NCBI GenBank assembly: GCA_028023455.1
Contig: JAQFVV010012420.1
Span: 7,207,194 to 7,271,193, forward strand
DNA length: 64,000 nucleotides
DNA from: Epiperipatus broadwayi
Lineage: Eukaryota; Onychophora; Udeonychophora; Euonychophora; Peripatidae
Direction: 5' to 3'
Each line of letters begins with the position of its first letter. Position 1 is the first letter of the stretch. Positions 12,187 through 23,879 of this stretch are shown piece after piece. The position numbers and the translations under genes were made by a program. The notes under the pieces are model-generated. The model ran no database searches, was not told the DNA's origin, and worked only from the letters and a program-made list of their open reading frames with translations.

Positions 12187-13339
12187 GTTAGAGAAAAAAA
12201 GGAAAAAAAAAACAAACAAATAACTTTTATTGTTGATATTATGTAAAACCTTTATTTCTGATATGTTAACTTTTCTTGCTTATAATTTATATTCTATGTC
12301 TTTATGTCAAACTTGAGTATTTTTAAAATCTTAAACTATTTGCTTACTCTTTTATGAAAAGCGTTTTAATATTTGCAAATATATTAAAACTTTTTATGTT
12401 CTTGGATGACAAACTTCACTCCATAGCATCATGACATTTCCATGAATGTCAATTCACTTACATGATCAACTTGATATCCCAGGGTTTATTTTGTATTTGA
12501 GCTTCAAATTATGCAGCCTTTTTTATACAGACCACCAAAACTCATTTATCAACAGTCCCCCATAGTTTGTTGCACCAAAAATTAATAAATATACAATATA
12601 ATGGACAGCAGGCACACTAATCTGCCATACAAGGGCACCATTAGACACATAGCATAAAAATATATTTTTTCTGGTGAGGATACCAAGTATATATGCCTAC
12701 CACATCTGTAACTTCACTCAGATCATTAATACTGCTTCTGAATTGTGGAGAGCAGAGATTATTTGCAAATATCAACTGCCAGAACAGATAACAGTAAACA
12801 AACTGTTGAAAAAAATCTATTAATACACAAAACAAAGTTTATTAACTAGGTTACACAGCATAGTATAATAATATTTCAATTATAATAGAGTGTTGGCATA
12901 TATCAGAGTTATAATACAATAGTTCAAATATATATTAAGAGTTCAACTACAATAATTCAAATATATCAGGGTTTAAACACAACAAAATTCAAATACAAAG
13001 GACTCTTTTCATGTAGCATGGACTGCATTTGATATCTGGCAGCTTTAAATATTACTATTCACAAAAATATATTTTATAATATTGGATCATCTCTGAAGTT
13101 TGATAATTATTCTATGATTCTCCAAGGTGTGTGCATATATTTCACTTTTGCACTAATTAAATAGTAAATAATAAAGCCATCTTAATACTTTATAAATGTT
13201 CACACACACACAGGCTATTACAAAATTATGCTTATATAATGTACATGTGCTATACAACATTAAAAATAAAGTGACAATAAATAAGTCTTTGATTCACTCA
13301 TATTATAAGCAAAAAATATATATAGTTTAAGGAGAGAAA
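12187..13339. other. Non-coding; expected LTR zone of the gypsy remnant
   Basis: This is where the 5' LTR of the minus-strand gypsy element should lie, but no matching partner or TG/CA ends were found. At about 12880-12990 there are degenerate short repeats of the type ttcaaatatat alternating with caactacaataa. Confidence 0.4.
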
Positions 13340-13640
13340 AGCCTACCCAATGCAAAACATAATCATTCACAAGTGTCTCAAGCCGGAACCATATATATAT
13401 CATGAGGTGGTGGGCAAACATATAATCACTTCAGTGGATAAATACTGAGGATCACTATAAACAATGCACACAGATACATTTCCAATGGGAAAAATTTTGT
13501 CATCCAACATAAAATGTAATCAATTACAAGTACTTCAGGCTGTAATTATGTATATCATGGTTGATGCAAATAAACATAAATTCACATCAAACTCATGATC
13601 ACTGTAGACAATGCATACAGTACATATACAATTCTTTTTA
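13340..13640. repeat. Diverged tandem duplication, period about 147 bp
   Basis: Two successive units share, in order, cataatcattcacaagt versus gtaatcaattacaagt, atatatatcatg versus tatgtatatcatgg, and gatcactataaacaatgc versus gatcactgtagacaatgc. The last pair is offset by 147 bp. No coding content. Confidence 0.7.
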
Positions 13641-14413
13641 ATTTCAAATTTGTGTGATGGAAACCTGATAAACAAGACAAACTGCTATTAAATTAAATAA
13701 GATTATCAAATCATTTGTAAAGGTGTTCACATCAAGTTATAACACACATATGTTAATGATCTTGAATACCCATAGAGAGACACGAAATTTTACTTATTAA
13801 ATCTAAATTGTATATAAAAAAATATATATATATTTTTTTTTGTAACTTTTTTTTTAAACTTTCTTTTTTTGTTTAAAACTTTTCTTTAAAGGCAACATTG
13901 ATCTGAAACGTAATCATTATAATCGTGGAAGTGATTTTACTAAAAAAAATATATTTATGAGAAAATAAAAAAGGTATGGAACAAATTGGTTTCCTTTATC
14001 TCAACTATTCTAAAATAAAGCGACTATGCTCTATCAAAAAAGCAAATAGGTCTATTTTATTTTGCTAAAATTTTAATAAAATCTTATTCCAATGATTGTT
14101 TGATTTTCATTATTAAAATTTACATTATGTACATATATAATCAACTGTGCCTGCACACATACACATATAAATGTGTAGATGTACGTAGTTTAATAGTATC
14201 TAAATTTACTTTAATGAATTGGAGTGCTAATTTTGTATGTTAATTTAAGCAAAATCTTAGGTATTTTTTTTTTGCTGTTGTCAAACATGTATTTTATAAT
14301 AATCAATTCTAAAGTGATATATAGGATATTATAAATCTAAATTTATGTGACTTATTTATTAATTATTTTTAAAATAATAATTATATTTTTTAATAATGCT
14401 CTATTATTTTTAG
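13641..14413. other. A+T-rich stretch, probably intron upstream of the receptor exon
   Basis: No feature other than homopolymer and TA runs (13820-13870). It ends in a polypyrimidine-like tract and the acceptor ttattatttttag. Confidence 0.5.
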
Positions 14414-14564
14414 GTGGGTATCCCCCTAAAGACCATACTTTAAAAATAAAAGTGCAAAGAAGATTGCATTTAACTATTTTTATAGTAATGACAGCATTTG
14501 CAAGTTTTGGAATAGTTTTAGCAGTTACATTTTTAGTAATTAATATAAAATATAGAAATCAGAG
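14414..14564 (+). CDS. GABBR2-like: Internal exon of a GABA-B receptor (subunit-2-like), first transmembrane helix
   Basis: Metabotropic GABA-B receptors are plasma-membrane class C GPCRs that bind GABA through an extracellular Venus-flytrap domain and signal through Gi/o. This 151-nt exon encodes the junction from that domain into TM1: GGYPPKDHTLKIK, then RRLHLTIFIVMTAFASFGIVLAVTFLVINI as the first membrane helix, then KYRNQR. The G-G-x-P-P-x-D start and the helix end N-I-K-Y-R-N-Q-R match the GABA-B family. The ending resembles vertebrate GABBR2 (N-I-K-N-R-N-Q) more than GABBR1. The acceptor is tttttag before 14414 and the donor is a perfect ag|gtaagt at 14563-14570. The exon enters and leaves with a split codon (two bases carried at each end). 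The upstream open residues from 14347 are intronic. I could not find the next exon, expected to begin Y-I-K-M-S-S-P-like, or the preceding ones, so introns must be long. A decayed copy is possible, but the exon has no lesions. Confidence 0.85.
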
Positions 14565-15208
14565 GTAAGTAAATGATTCAAAATTCATTTTTATCTTATA
14601 TAAATAAGTAATGTGAATGTACTAAAACTATTTACAATAATGATGGAAGTATATTATCTTGACAGATTTAATGCATTAGTAGAGTATTAACCCTAACTAC
14701 TAAAGATACTTGAAACACAGCTCTGCCATTATCATTTTTGATAGAACCACCAATTTAATCATTTCATTAAGGAACATATTGTCATCATTTTGTTCATATC
14801 TAAGTTTAAAAGTATAATGTACTTAAATAGCTATTATCTGGCTATAGCAACATAAAGTACCAATCTGAGAGTTACTGCATCTAGATCTTAGGATCTAATG
14901 CAACCCTCCAGGATCCATCTTTTATCTTATTAACTAACTATAAAGCTTTGAGTCCAAAATGAAAACACAATAATGTTATTAATTCTATCTCATTAGCTTG
15001 TATAGTCATTGTATAGTTATTAGCTGGTATAGTCATTTCCATGTATAGATCTGGACATAGATTATGATGACTGCAGTTATTAAAGAACCAAAGATACCAA
15101 AAAGTATAAATGCTGAAATGAGTTCAGATCTACATGACTATATAAGTTAATGAGTTTGAACTGGAAACATAATTGTGTTTTCATTTTGGACTCAAAGCTT
15201 TATAGTTA

Positions 15209-15966
15209 GTGAGTGTTGTGTTTTTGTAAAAATTGCATACAAGTTTGTGTACTCCAGAAAAACTAGAATTTATTAGAGAGATTGTTTTTAGATCGCGCAC
15301 TGATAACTGAGGAATTTAATTAAAACATTAACATAATGGTGATTGACAATTCCAAGAAATATTTTCTGATTGCAAATATTTCTAGATAAGAGACCTTACC
15401 TTATTGGACAATGTAATTAATTGTTGCAGTTATCAGAAAGCTATAAAAAGACTGGGTAACAACTTCGTCAGGGCAGTATTTGAGTGCATCTCCAGTAGAC
15501 GTCTGTTCAATTCCAGTAGAAAATATCTCACGTCAGTGCTTTCGGTTAATGTACAGTGCTCAGTGGAAATGTAGTCCACAGGTATAGCTGAAAGAGCCCA
15601 CAGAGATTGGAAAGATCATAGCCTGAGGAAACCGTCCGGATAGCAGCTGAATAAAGAGTTGAGTTTCCAGCGGTTTTCAAGTGGAGTTACTGGTAGACTG
15701 TTGCAGAGACAGAAGCTGTAAGGAGCTTAAGGTCAGTCACAGTGCTATACTACAAAGCGTTTGTGTGCAGCTGAATTGAGGCCAAGGTATGCGTAAACCT
15801 AGCCCATTGTGAACCATTTTTGTAGCAGCCAGCTTGAATGAACATCCAGAGAATTGAACATTAGCGAACTGTAGAGATATCATTGTTGCAGACTATTCGC
15901 TATTCTGATTACTTAAAAACATTGTGTCTTAATGTATATAGTCATACTTTTGGACATATCAGTGAG
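15209..15966. mobile_element. Solo LTR with 5-bp target-site duplication
   Basis: The LTR itself is 15214-15961 (748 bp). It begins tgttgtgttt and ends gacatatca, the canonical TG...CA termini. It is flanked by gtgag at 15209-15213 and 15962-15966. Inside are a TATA box (ctataaaaag, 15441-15450) and aataaa (15650-15655), in the order expected for a sense-strand LTR promoter and polyadenylation signal. Composition is clearly richer in G+C than its surroundings. There is no internal region or second LTR, so it is a recombination product of a full element. A 5-bp duplication fits Ty3/gypsy or BEL-Pao. Removing the LTR and one gtgag restores the palindromic repeat's right arm. Confidence 0.85.
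15441..15450 (+). promoter_or_regulatory. TATA box of the solo LTR
   Basis: ctataaaaag is the only strong TATA motif in the LTR. It is followed about 25-30 bp downstream by tcagggcagt, a plausible initiator. It could still drive transcription to the right. Confidence 0.45.
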
Positions 15967-16199
15967 TAAGGTAAAAGGTGGCTGCTGGAGGGTTGCATTA
16001 GATCCTAAGATCTAGGCACAGTACTCTCAGATCCAAGGCTCCTCACTGTTGAAAGCCACAAGCTAGAAACTAGTCTGAGATATTGGAAGAGTAGGCACTA
16101 GATATGTATTTTATGCACAAACCTTCTTGCATCCATTAATAACTCTAGCTTGCACTGAATGGTGTTACTATATGGAATTGCCTTTGTGTATTTTTATAA

Positions 16200-17690
16200 T
16201 AATATACCAAATATGTAGCCGTAAATTTTTATTCCAAATAAATATTTATATTAAATAGATAATATACATTCAAGTAAAATGATTAAATTCAAATATGTAT
16301 GTTAATATTAACCAAACAATTGTGCTGATGTTTTATAACATAGCACTAAAGATTAAACTAAGTACAAGTCCTCTCAAAAGTATTTTTTATTTGTTTTTCT
16401 ACTTTCAATAATAATAAAAAAATGAAACTAAGTCACCAAACCTTCTAATAAAAAATGTACTTTTGGAAAACTTATTTATGCCTGATCATAATAATTTATA
16501 AATTATTAGCATTATCTTTGCATGTTCTCCAGTAGATTGCATGATTTCTCTGAGTTGTGAATATTAATAGCATATGAGTACCATGAGTAAACACAAACTA
16601 AATGGATTAATAAAAAATATAATTAACTATTTGTTAACAATAAATCTATAAAATTGTTGTTTAAGTACAATGTACAGAATAGTAATTATGAGAGATATTT
16701 TAAACTTAAGACGTTAGAGTAATTATATAAATAAGATCTTTCCAAATGAATATTTTGAAATATTAAAATCATAGTTTTCTGATGGTATTGTTCTTTTATA
16801 ATGTTTATGAAGAATTCCTAATTAGTTCATCCAACAGATGATAGTTATTTTCCTTGAGCACTGGTGATATTATACAGTAGGTTTGGGTAGGTCTCTTGGA
16901 AAAGTGGACTTTCCTCATGGCATCATTAAAGGAGATAATGGCTTGTTTCAGCAAACTTCACCATTAGTGCCTGGATTTTGATTGCATATTGAGGTGTTTT
17001 GACCTGTCATTTTTGGGTGTTTAATTATGCATATCATATAGTCTTAAACTTGCCAAGATCATCATAATTGCTGTTATAAATGTACCATTGAAAAATACTT
17101 TAAAAGTCAGTATGATAAGATTATCCTAGTTATTCAATGGGAAGTTGTTTTACCCAGTGGTCTCTCCTCTCTGCAACACTATATCTATATTTAAGGTTAA
17201 GAATAAAGGGTGATAGCTGTATGTTTCTGTCTTATTTATATCCTCATTGTTTTTCATATTTATCACTCTATTCAATGAATTTTCCAAACAATAGATTTAT
17301 CAAAAGCCAGTTTTAAGATTTAACATCTGTTATCTACAACAACATGTTTATTGATGAACATTTTCTTAATTCCCTTTATAACATGTTATGGAAACAAATA
17401 ATTTTACAGGTATTTTTAAATTATATGATTATTTGATAACTAAATGAATAAAAACAGTAGTGTTTTTTTATATTTAAATTAGCAATAGACGGAAAAAAAA
17501 TCATTATTGGCTTTTAAAAAATGATTGATAATTTATTTTATTAATCCTAAATCCTAAAGTTTCAATATTATATTTAAATTTGACATTTAATTTACTTTAA
17601 GAATATGCAAATTTTTGATTTAAAATTCCATTCAAAGGCAAATCAGGAAGTGATGCAAAATACATTGTGTTTTTATAAATTATGCAATTC
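16200..17690. repeat. Duplicated segment X, copy A
   Basis: Collinear with 21600-22650 plus 23405-23690. Shared anchors include atatacattcaagtaaaatg, gtaccattgaaaaatactt versus ggaacattgaaaaatactt, and acaacatgttg/ataacatgttatgg followed by ttttacaggtatttttaa. Many substitutions and indels imply great age. One minus-strand frame (NDAMRKVHF...YCIISPVLKENNY, about 16830-16950) is weakly preserved in the other copy, so the unit may derive from an unrecognised coding element. Confidence 0.7.
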
Positions 17691-17999
17691 ACAATTCTTA
17701 CAAAACGATTTTTTCCCCTTTACATAGTACAACTTATTATTTGATTATTTTTCAATCTATTGCAAAGTAACCTTCCATTTGTAAACTATTTTTTCTTTTA
17801 AAGTTTTGACCAGTGTACATAATCAATGCATATGTTATATCTAATAATTGTGCACATGCACACTGCAATTTATACATTTATCACTCAATTCATAAATGTT
17901 TCTTGTAATGTAATCAATTCAAGTTGCTTACAGATTTGTTCTGTTACAAATCCCTTCTTTTAAAATGAAATAATATAACAGTATAACTTTGTGTTTCTC

Positions 18000-18430
18000 T
18001 TTTCTATGCTTACTAAACAAGGCGAAACTCTTCATATAGTAGTGCCACCCTGTGCCAACCAGAGTAATCAATGGATGCCAGAAGGCTTATGCATAAAATC
18101 CCTATGTAGTGCTTACTCATCCAATATCCCCAGACTAGTTTCTGGCTTTTGGCCTTTGTCAGTGAGGAGCTTTGGATCTGAGAGCACTGCACCTAGACCT
18201 TAGGATCTAATGCAAACCTCCAGCAGCCACCTTTTATCTCTACTTAACTACAAAACTATGAGAATGAAATTGAAAACACAATAATATTTACAATCTAAGC
18301 TCAATACTTATATAGTCATATGGGTTTGAACTCAGTTCTGCACTCATACATTTTGGTGTCTCTGGCTCTTTAACAACTATAGCCACCACTATCCTATTAT
18401 GCACGATTGGTGTTAAACCACCAAACATCA
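18000..18430. repeat. Second copy of the palindromic-repeat family (single arm)
   Basis: ccttaggatctaatgcaaac, ctccagcagccacctttta and ttgaaaacacaataat match the left arm at 14864-14972. The part from 18000 to 18180 matches 16030-16180 inverted. aacaaggcgaaact (18018) and aacaaggcaaaact (18473) form a direct repeat flanking the copy. A segment near 18420-18445 (aaacatcacatgatcacc) also occurs near 10138. Confidence 0.75.
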
Positions 18431-19099
18431 CATGATCACCATCTCTTATACTAGCACATAATTGTTATTAAACAAGGCAAAACTGCAAAAAAATTAAGTT
18501 TAATTTATTTATATATCTGTTAATACTTTTTAATTACTTTTTTTAAAAAAAAAAGTTATATGATTAAATCAATATTTTAAATAATCAGAACATATACACC
18601 CATTATTTTATTGTTTAGAAATTTGATTGACATTAAACTGTAAAAATAATGAATAAGATTTCAACTCCTAGGATTTATAAAAATATAACCATAGGACATT
18701 AAGATGTATAATGATGCATGAACACTAGAAGGATTATCTCAGGTCAAATTCTATTAAGCTACTCACAATATATTAATAAAAATATAATATCAATAAGTAA
18801 AGCCTTCCTTGCTTTTGAGTCTTAGAGGTTGATCAGTAAGCTTTGAAAATTAAATCTTGCTTCCCTTTGAGACTTAGAACTGATATATTCAACAAACAGT
18901 CTTCCAGATATGTTAGTAAAGTACTTGAAAAATATGTATTGTGGCAGCTCCTGAGACAATATATACTTTGAAACATCAAATAACAACATGATGTCTCTTG
19001 TAAATGACCATATCCTAATACACCATTAGAAATAGAATACATCTATACAAACTTTAATAGATGTTCTTTATTGTTTGCAGAAATCAATTTTCATTGCTA
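18431..19099. other. Non-coding stretch
   Basis: A+T-rich with no supported feature. Confidence 0.4.
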
Positions 19100-20916
19100 T
19101 TGACATCAATAAAAGTCACTCTTGCTTTCTAACAAACTGGTAATTTCTCCTTTTATAAGTTCATTCATAACTTTTTTTATTGTCATATATTTTAAATCTT
19201 AACACATTACAAGTAATTTTCTCTTTAAATCATTTATCCTTTTAAACAGATCCAGGATTAATAATAAGTCAGCCTTTATTTTTTTACAATCAAATTTATA
19301 TCTATCCAGATACTTTTACTGGATGTGATGGAGTCCTCATCCAAGTGGATTTAAGCTATGTTCTGCTATCTTTTGGGCCACTATTGTTTCCTTCATACTG
19401 ATTTGGACCCCATTCTTTTTTCTGGGTCTATTTTTTCTATATTAAAACTAGTTCTTGGATACATAAAATTTTCTGGGGATTATTTAGGAGGGCCTGGTTT
19501 TTTAGGGCTTGAATAACGTTTAGAACAATGTTCTATGTATGGTCTATCTCTTTTACCAGTGCTTTTTTATTTTCATCACCATCTACCAGGGCATAATTTT
19601 CAGTCATCTTTCACTTTAATACAATCAATGAATGCCTCAAATTATTTTATTTGGTGGCCTGTTTTTCCATTACCTTCCTGATTTTGAAGACTCATGTCAG
19701 TGACATTTAAAAAATTAGCACATGTTTTATGGGTTTTTTTCCATCAGTGCTGATGATTATCTGTTTGAGATGAAAGAGTAAATTTTAATGAATAATCTGA
19801 TCGATTTGGCTTTCTATCATGCCATATCAATATCATTAATTTTAACACTTGCCTTCAAAAGAATTGGTATAATTTTAACCACTTCTTATGTAAAATCTTT
19901 ACTGCATAATTTGAGATCTGATTGTTTCTTGGTACTATTGTGACCAAAAGCTTACTCTCTGTATCCAGAATATGGGGATTGGTTTTTTAATAATGAATTC
20001 CAGCAATACATAGAAGGTCCTAGTAAATGATTATAGGTGATATTTATTCGCTCTTTTTTGTTAGCAAGTTTAGATGGAAATAACTTTCCAAACTATCAAG
20101 TTGTTTCATTGGAGTCTCTTCTGCCTCCTGTCTAAACATCTGAATTTTAAGGAATTGATTAATACAACTAAACGTCTCATAATTTCTGGGTGCCATCATT
20201 TTCTTTTGGTTTTGTATCTCTCATGATATCTCTTTTACTATCTTTATTAAATTCTTTTGTCCATTCTGCAAATCATTTCCATTTTTAGGTGATTTATTAT
20301 GCTGACTATCTCTTTCCAAGTTTCTTGGATCTTCTTTTGAATCTCTTAGAGTTTTTCATTGAGTAGTGACTTTTAATGTGACCATCATCTCTCTTCACTT
20401 CTCTCACTTCCAATTTTTCCATTCTTACTATTATACTTTGGACACTTTAATTTATTTTTACTCAATTCAATATATTTTCAGATCATTTCCTCTAAATAAA
20501 TATATAAATTTCTTTCTATTCATTCCACTTTCTTTTGTACTCGCTATTTATTTGAACTGCAATTTCCAATTTTATGCTGCATTTAATCTTTTGTACCATC
20601 TCAATTTTTTTTTATTTCTTGATATGTTGTTTACATTCATTATCTTTTGCTGTGTTTTTGAGTTTTAAATGCATTTCATTAACTTTACTATCTTTTTTTG
20701 GCTTGCCTTGATCTATTCACATCTCTTTTGTTACTTTTCCTCATTTTTGAAATACATTTCTTTCTTAACTTCATATAATATTCCAAAAGTGAAAGTGCTT
20801 TTTTTTTCTGAAAACTTTTGCTACATCTGATTGGACTCTTATATCATCAGTTCTGATTCTATTGGCTGGACTGGTTCTTGTGTTGTTGATGAATCCGTGT
20901 TTAACTGTGCTTCCAT
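19100..20916 (-). pseudogene. Second gag-like retrotransposon remnant
   Basis: A minus-strand start at 20916 gives MEAQLNTDSSTTQEP, echoing the MEA start of the gag at 12186. A Lys-rich helical stretch follows. Around 20060-20160 it reads FLKIQMFRQEAEETPMKQL, then ALVKEIDHT near 19560, which resembles gag helical segments. Many stops and frame changes are present and no pol was recovered. It may be an independent, older Ty3/gypsy copy. The plus-strand open frame at 20366-20668 is a hydrophobic shadow. Confidence 0.45.
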
Positions 20917-21154
20917 GTATAACTTATATCACAGAGTAATCTCAATCCAAATAGGTCACTGAACTATTTTGTGGGCAGACTCATAATAATACATTTTTAT
21001 AAACATTCAAATACCATTTTACTTTTTATTTATCAATTGCCCATTCATTCAATCTATCTGTAAATAAATGTTCCATTATTATTTGATGATTATTTTTATT
21101 ATTTTACTTTTTTTTTTCAGATATATAAACTTAAATATTTTTAATTTATACATT

Positions 21155-21400
21155 ATCATTAAATAAACAGACCAGTTTCAAACCTTCATATGCAATTATA
21201 TTCAGAATAACATGATATGTCTGCCTTAATATTTATTTATATATATTTTTAATACACCAGCATTAGTTAAATATTGTTTAAACAGACCAGTCTCAAACCT
21301 TCATATGCAATCATATTTAGAATAACATGATATGCCTGTCTTAATATTTATTTATTTACATATTTTTTAATATACCATCATTAGTTAAATATGTTTTGCC
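21155..21400. repeat. Two-copy tandem duplication, period 115 bp
   Basis: aaacagaccagtttcaaacc (from 21166) recurs as aaacagaccagtctcaaacc 115 bp later. The rest of the unit matches too (cttcatatgcaat, agaataacatgatatg, cttaatatttattta, cattagttaaatat). A trailing fragment near 21408 (gactcaaacct) may be a third partial copy. Confidence 0.85.
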
Positions 21401-21599
21401 TACCTAGACTCAAACCTACTGCTTTATAAAAAGTTACTACTAATACTTTTTGAACCTGCTAATTTTATAGCTTTTTTCAAACATTTATTGTATATCATTC
21501 ATTATGCACCACAATATGCTAAATTTATACATGCTTTCATATTTAGTACATAATGTCATTGTATGTAATTGAAGCTGAGGAGAAGAAAGGGCATATCTA

Positions 21600-23690
21600 G
21601 GCCCCATATATTGAGCACCAAATATTTAATGGTAATTTTAGGTTTATACAAAATTGTAACGGTAAATTTTGATTAAAATAAATATTTTTTTTAACTGGTT
21701 AATATACATTCAAATAAAATGATTAAATTCAAATGTGTACAATAAAATTAAACAAATAACTGCATCAATGATGATGATTTATAACCTATTACTGGAGGTT
21801 AAACTAAGTACTTGTTCTTCTAAAAGTAAATTTTTATTTTTATAATTTCAATAATAATAATAAAAATAAAATCTTAAGTGAGAGTTTTTACTTTTCAAAA
21901 ACTTATCATTACCCAGTCATAATAATTTATAAATTATTACAATTATTTCTGCATGTCCATCAATGGATTGCATGATTTATCAGGATTGTGGATAGTAATA
22001 ATATAATGTTTGGATTACCCTTGATAAACAAACACAAACTAAATTGATTAAGAAACAATACGATAGCAATTTATTAACAATAAATCTATAAAAATTTTGT
22101 TTATATATTTGCAACTATTACTTAGTATAATGTACAAAATAGTAAAAATAATACTAATTATGAGAGTTATTTTAAACATAAGGTTTTAGAATAATTAGGT
22201 TTATAAGTTCTTATCGTGTGAAAATTTTGAAATGATGCAAATGATATTCTTTTACCATATTTTTGAATAATTCTTAATTAGTTCATTCATAGTTGGTAGT
22301 TATTCTTCTTGGGCATTGGCAATGTTATACAATAAGTATGGGTAGATCTCAGAGTATAATCTACTTCATTTCTCATGGCATCCTTAAATCAGGCAATAAC
22401 TAATGTTAGCAAATTTCAGCATTAATCTATGGATTTGATTGCATCTACATGTGTTTTGACTAGTGTGGGTTTTATTTGTCTGTCCACCCACATAGATATC
22501 ACACTTGCTGGTTATAAATGGAACATTGAAAAATACTTTCAAACATACAGTAAGATATCCAAAAAAATGTGTAAAACTGTTTTATCCAGTGATCTCTATA
22601 CTTTGTATGAGATCACAGCAACACTGCTTCTAGAGCTAATATTTAGAATAATCTAGAGCAGTGGTCTTCAACCTTTTCACATCTGTGGACCGGCAAACAT
22701 AAGGATAAGATTTTGCAGACCAGCAGAAGTTTATAGATAAATTTTCTTAAAGATGTAAACTGCTTAGCCTTAGATGAGCATAATTGTTATAACTGACCAA
22801 AATAGCACACTAGTTATTGTGTATTGTAATGGTGTTGTTTACCTTCACAGGCGAACACTCTTTCTCGAGTTGCGCAGTCATACTTCTACAGAAAACAGTA
22901 CAATAACAATCATTCTCATTAATGTGCTTGCATTTCTTTGTTTATTATTTCATTGTTAAAACATGCAATAATAAAACGTTATTCACCTGAATGTTGGGAA
23001 ATATCACAGCTAGTGTAATTACATGATAATGATTATGATAAACATAATATCTGTATTTAACGTTAAATATACAATATGAAGTTATATATATATGGAATTT
23101 GTATAATAAAAAAACTTTTTTTTAATTTTGAATTTTTTTAGAAAAATAATAAAAAATTTAATTCTACCCCCCCCCCCATAAACATTGTGATAAATAGAAA
23201 AACAAATTAGTTTATGTATGATTGGTGTTGTTTCTTTTTTTTTAAGCGGGTAAAAATGCGCTGAAAAAATAAATAAAAATTATTTTTATAGTCTTTAAAA
23301 GTTTAAGCTCTTATTATTTCATTATTACAAACTTTCCTGCCAGTCTAGCGTGGACCGGCAGAAAACTTCTGTGGCCCAGCAGACCGGGGGTTGAAGACCA
23401 GTGATCTACAGAATCCTGCCCTATTTGTTTATTTCTGAGATTTGTAACCCACTTGTTACACTTTGTTACATTTTTCATTATACAAAATGGATGTTTTCTA
23501 AACAATAGATTTATCCAAAGCTAGTTTTAAGATTTAAAATCTGTTTATTTACATGATTATTGATAAATATTTTTTTAATTCCTTTTACAACATGTTGTGG
23601 AAGCAAATGATTTTACAGATATTTTTAAATTATGCTATTATTTGATAACTAAAATGAACAAAAAAATAGTTTTTTTCTTTATTTTGATTA
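21600..23690. repeat. Duplicated segment X, copy B, interrupted by a MITE
   Basis: Partner of 16200-17690 in the same orientation, starting about 5.4 kb further right. Collinearity runs through aataatttataaattatta, aacaataaatctataaaa and gaaaaatactttcaaa. It breaks at 22651, where a hAT-type element lies, and resumes after 23411 with aacaatagatttatccaaa and acaacatgttgtggaa. Confidence 0.7.
22651..23411. mobile_element. hAT-type non-autonomous element with TIRs and 8-bp TSD
   Basis: The 15-bp terminal inverted repeats cagtggtcttcaacc (22659-22673) and ggttgaagaccagtg (23389-23403) match at 14 of 15 positions. The flanking 8-mers atctagag (22651-22658) and atctacag (23404-23411) match at 7 of 8, which is the size of a hAT target-site duplication. 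Subterminal gtggaccggca occurs in both ends. No transposase is encoded. A poly(C) run lies at 23168-23178. The insertion sits inside segment X copy B and is absent from copy A. Confidence 0.85.
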
Positions 23691-23879
23691 GCAGTTCATT
23701 AATACAAAAAATTCTTACGTCATATTACTGTGAGCCAATAATATCATATACATGTTATATTGAAAGCATGCTAGGGAGGAATAAAACTGAATATTTTTTA
23801 AAAAACTACATTTTGTGGTTGTTTTCATTAAAAGTCATGCATTAAATTGGCATATTTATAATATTTGTAAAAGTCTACA

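Larger units (their letters stand above)
14864..16180. repeat. Palindromic dispersed repeat, right arm split by an LTR
   Basis: The left arm (about 14864-14972: ttaggatctaatgcaaccct, aactaactataaagctttg, agtccaaaatgaaaacacaa) is inverted in the right arm. The right arm lies at about 15172-15208 plus 15967-16030, with the LTR inserted between. The loop and the outer flank (16030-16180) also match, inverted, the single-armed relative at 18000-18420, and a partial copy lies at 41280-41410. It is a multi-copy family with no coding capacity. Confidence 0.8.

Noticed and set aside
12880-13640. CRISPR-like or regularly spaced repeat array
   Set aside because: Spacing is irregular, units are diverged and A+T-rich; eukaryotic tandem repeats explain it.
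7330-13640. Paired LTRs of the gypsy remnant
   Set aside because: I compared 5.9-7.3 kb with 12.2-13.7 kb by eye and found no shared sequence; termini remain unknown.
20366-20668. 100-residue hydrophobic plus-strand ORF (multi-pass membrane protein)
   Set aside because: It is the complement of a Lys/Glu-rich degenerate gag; such shadows read as Phe/Leu/Ile-rich.
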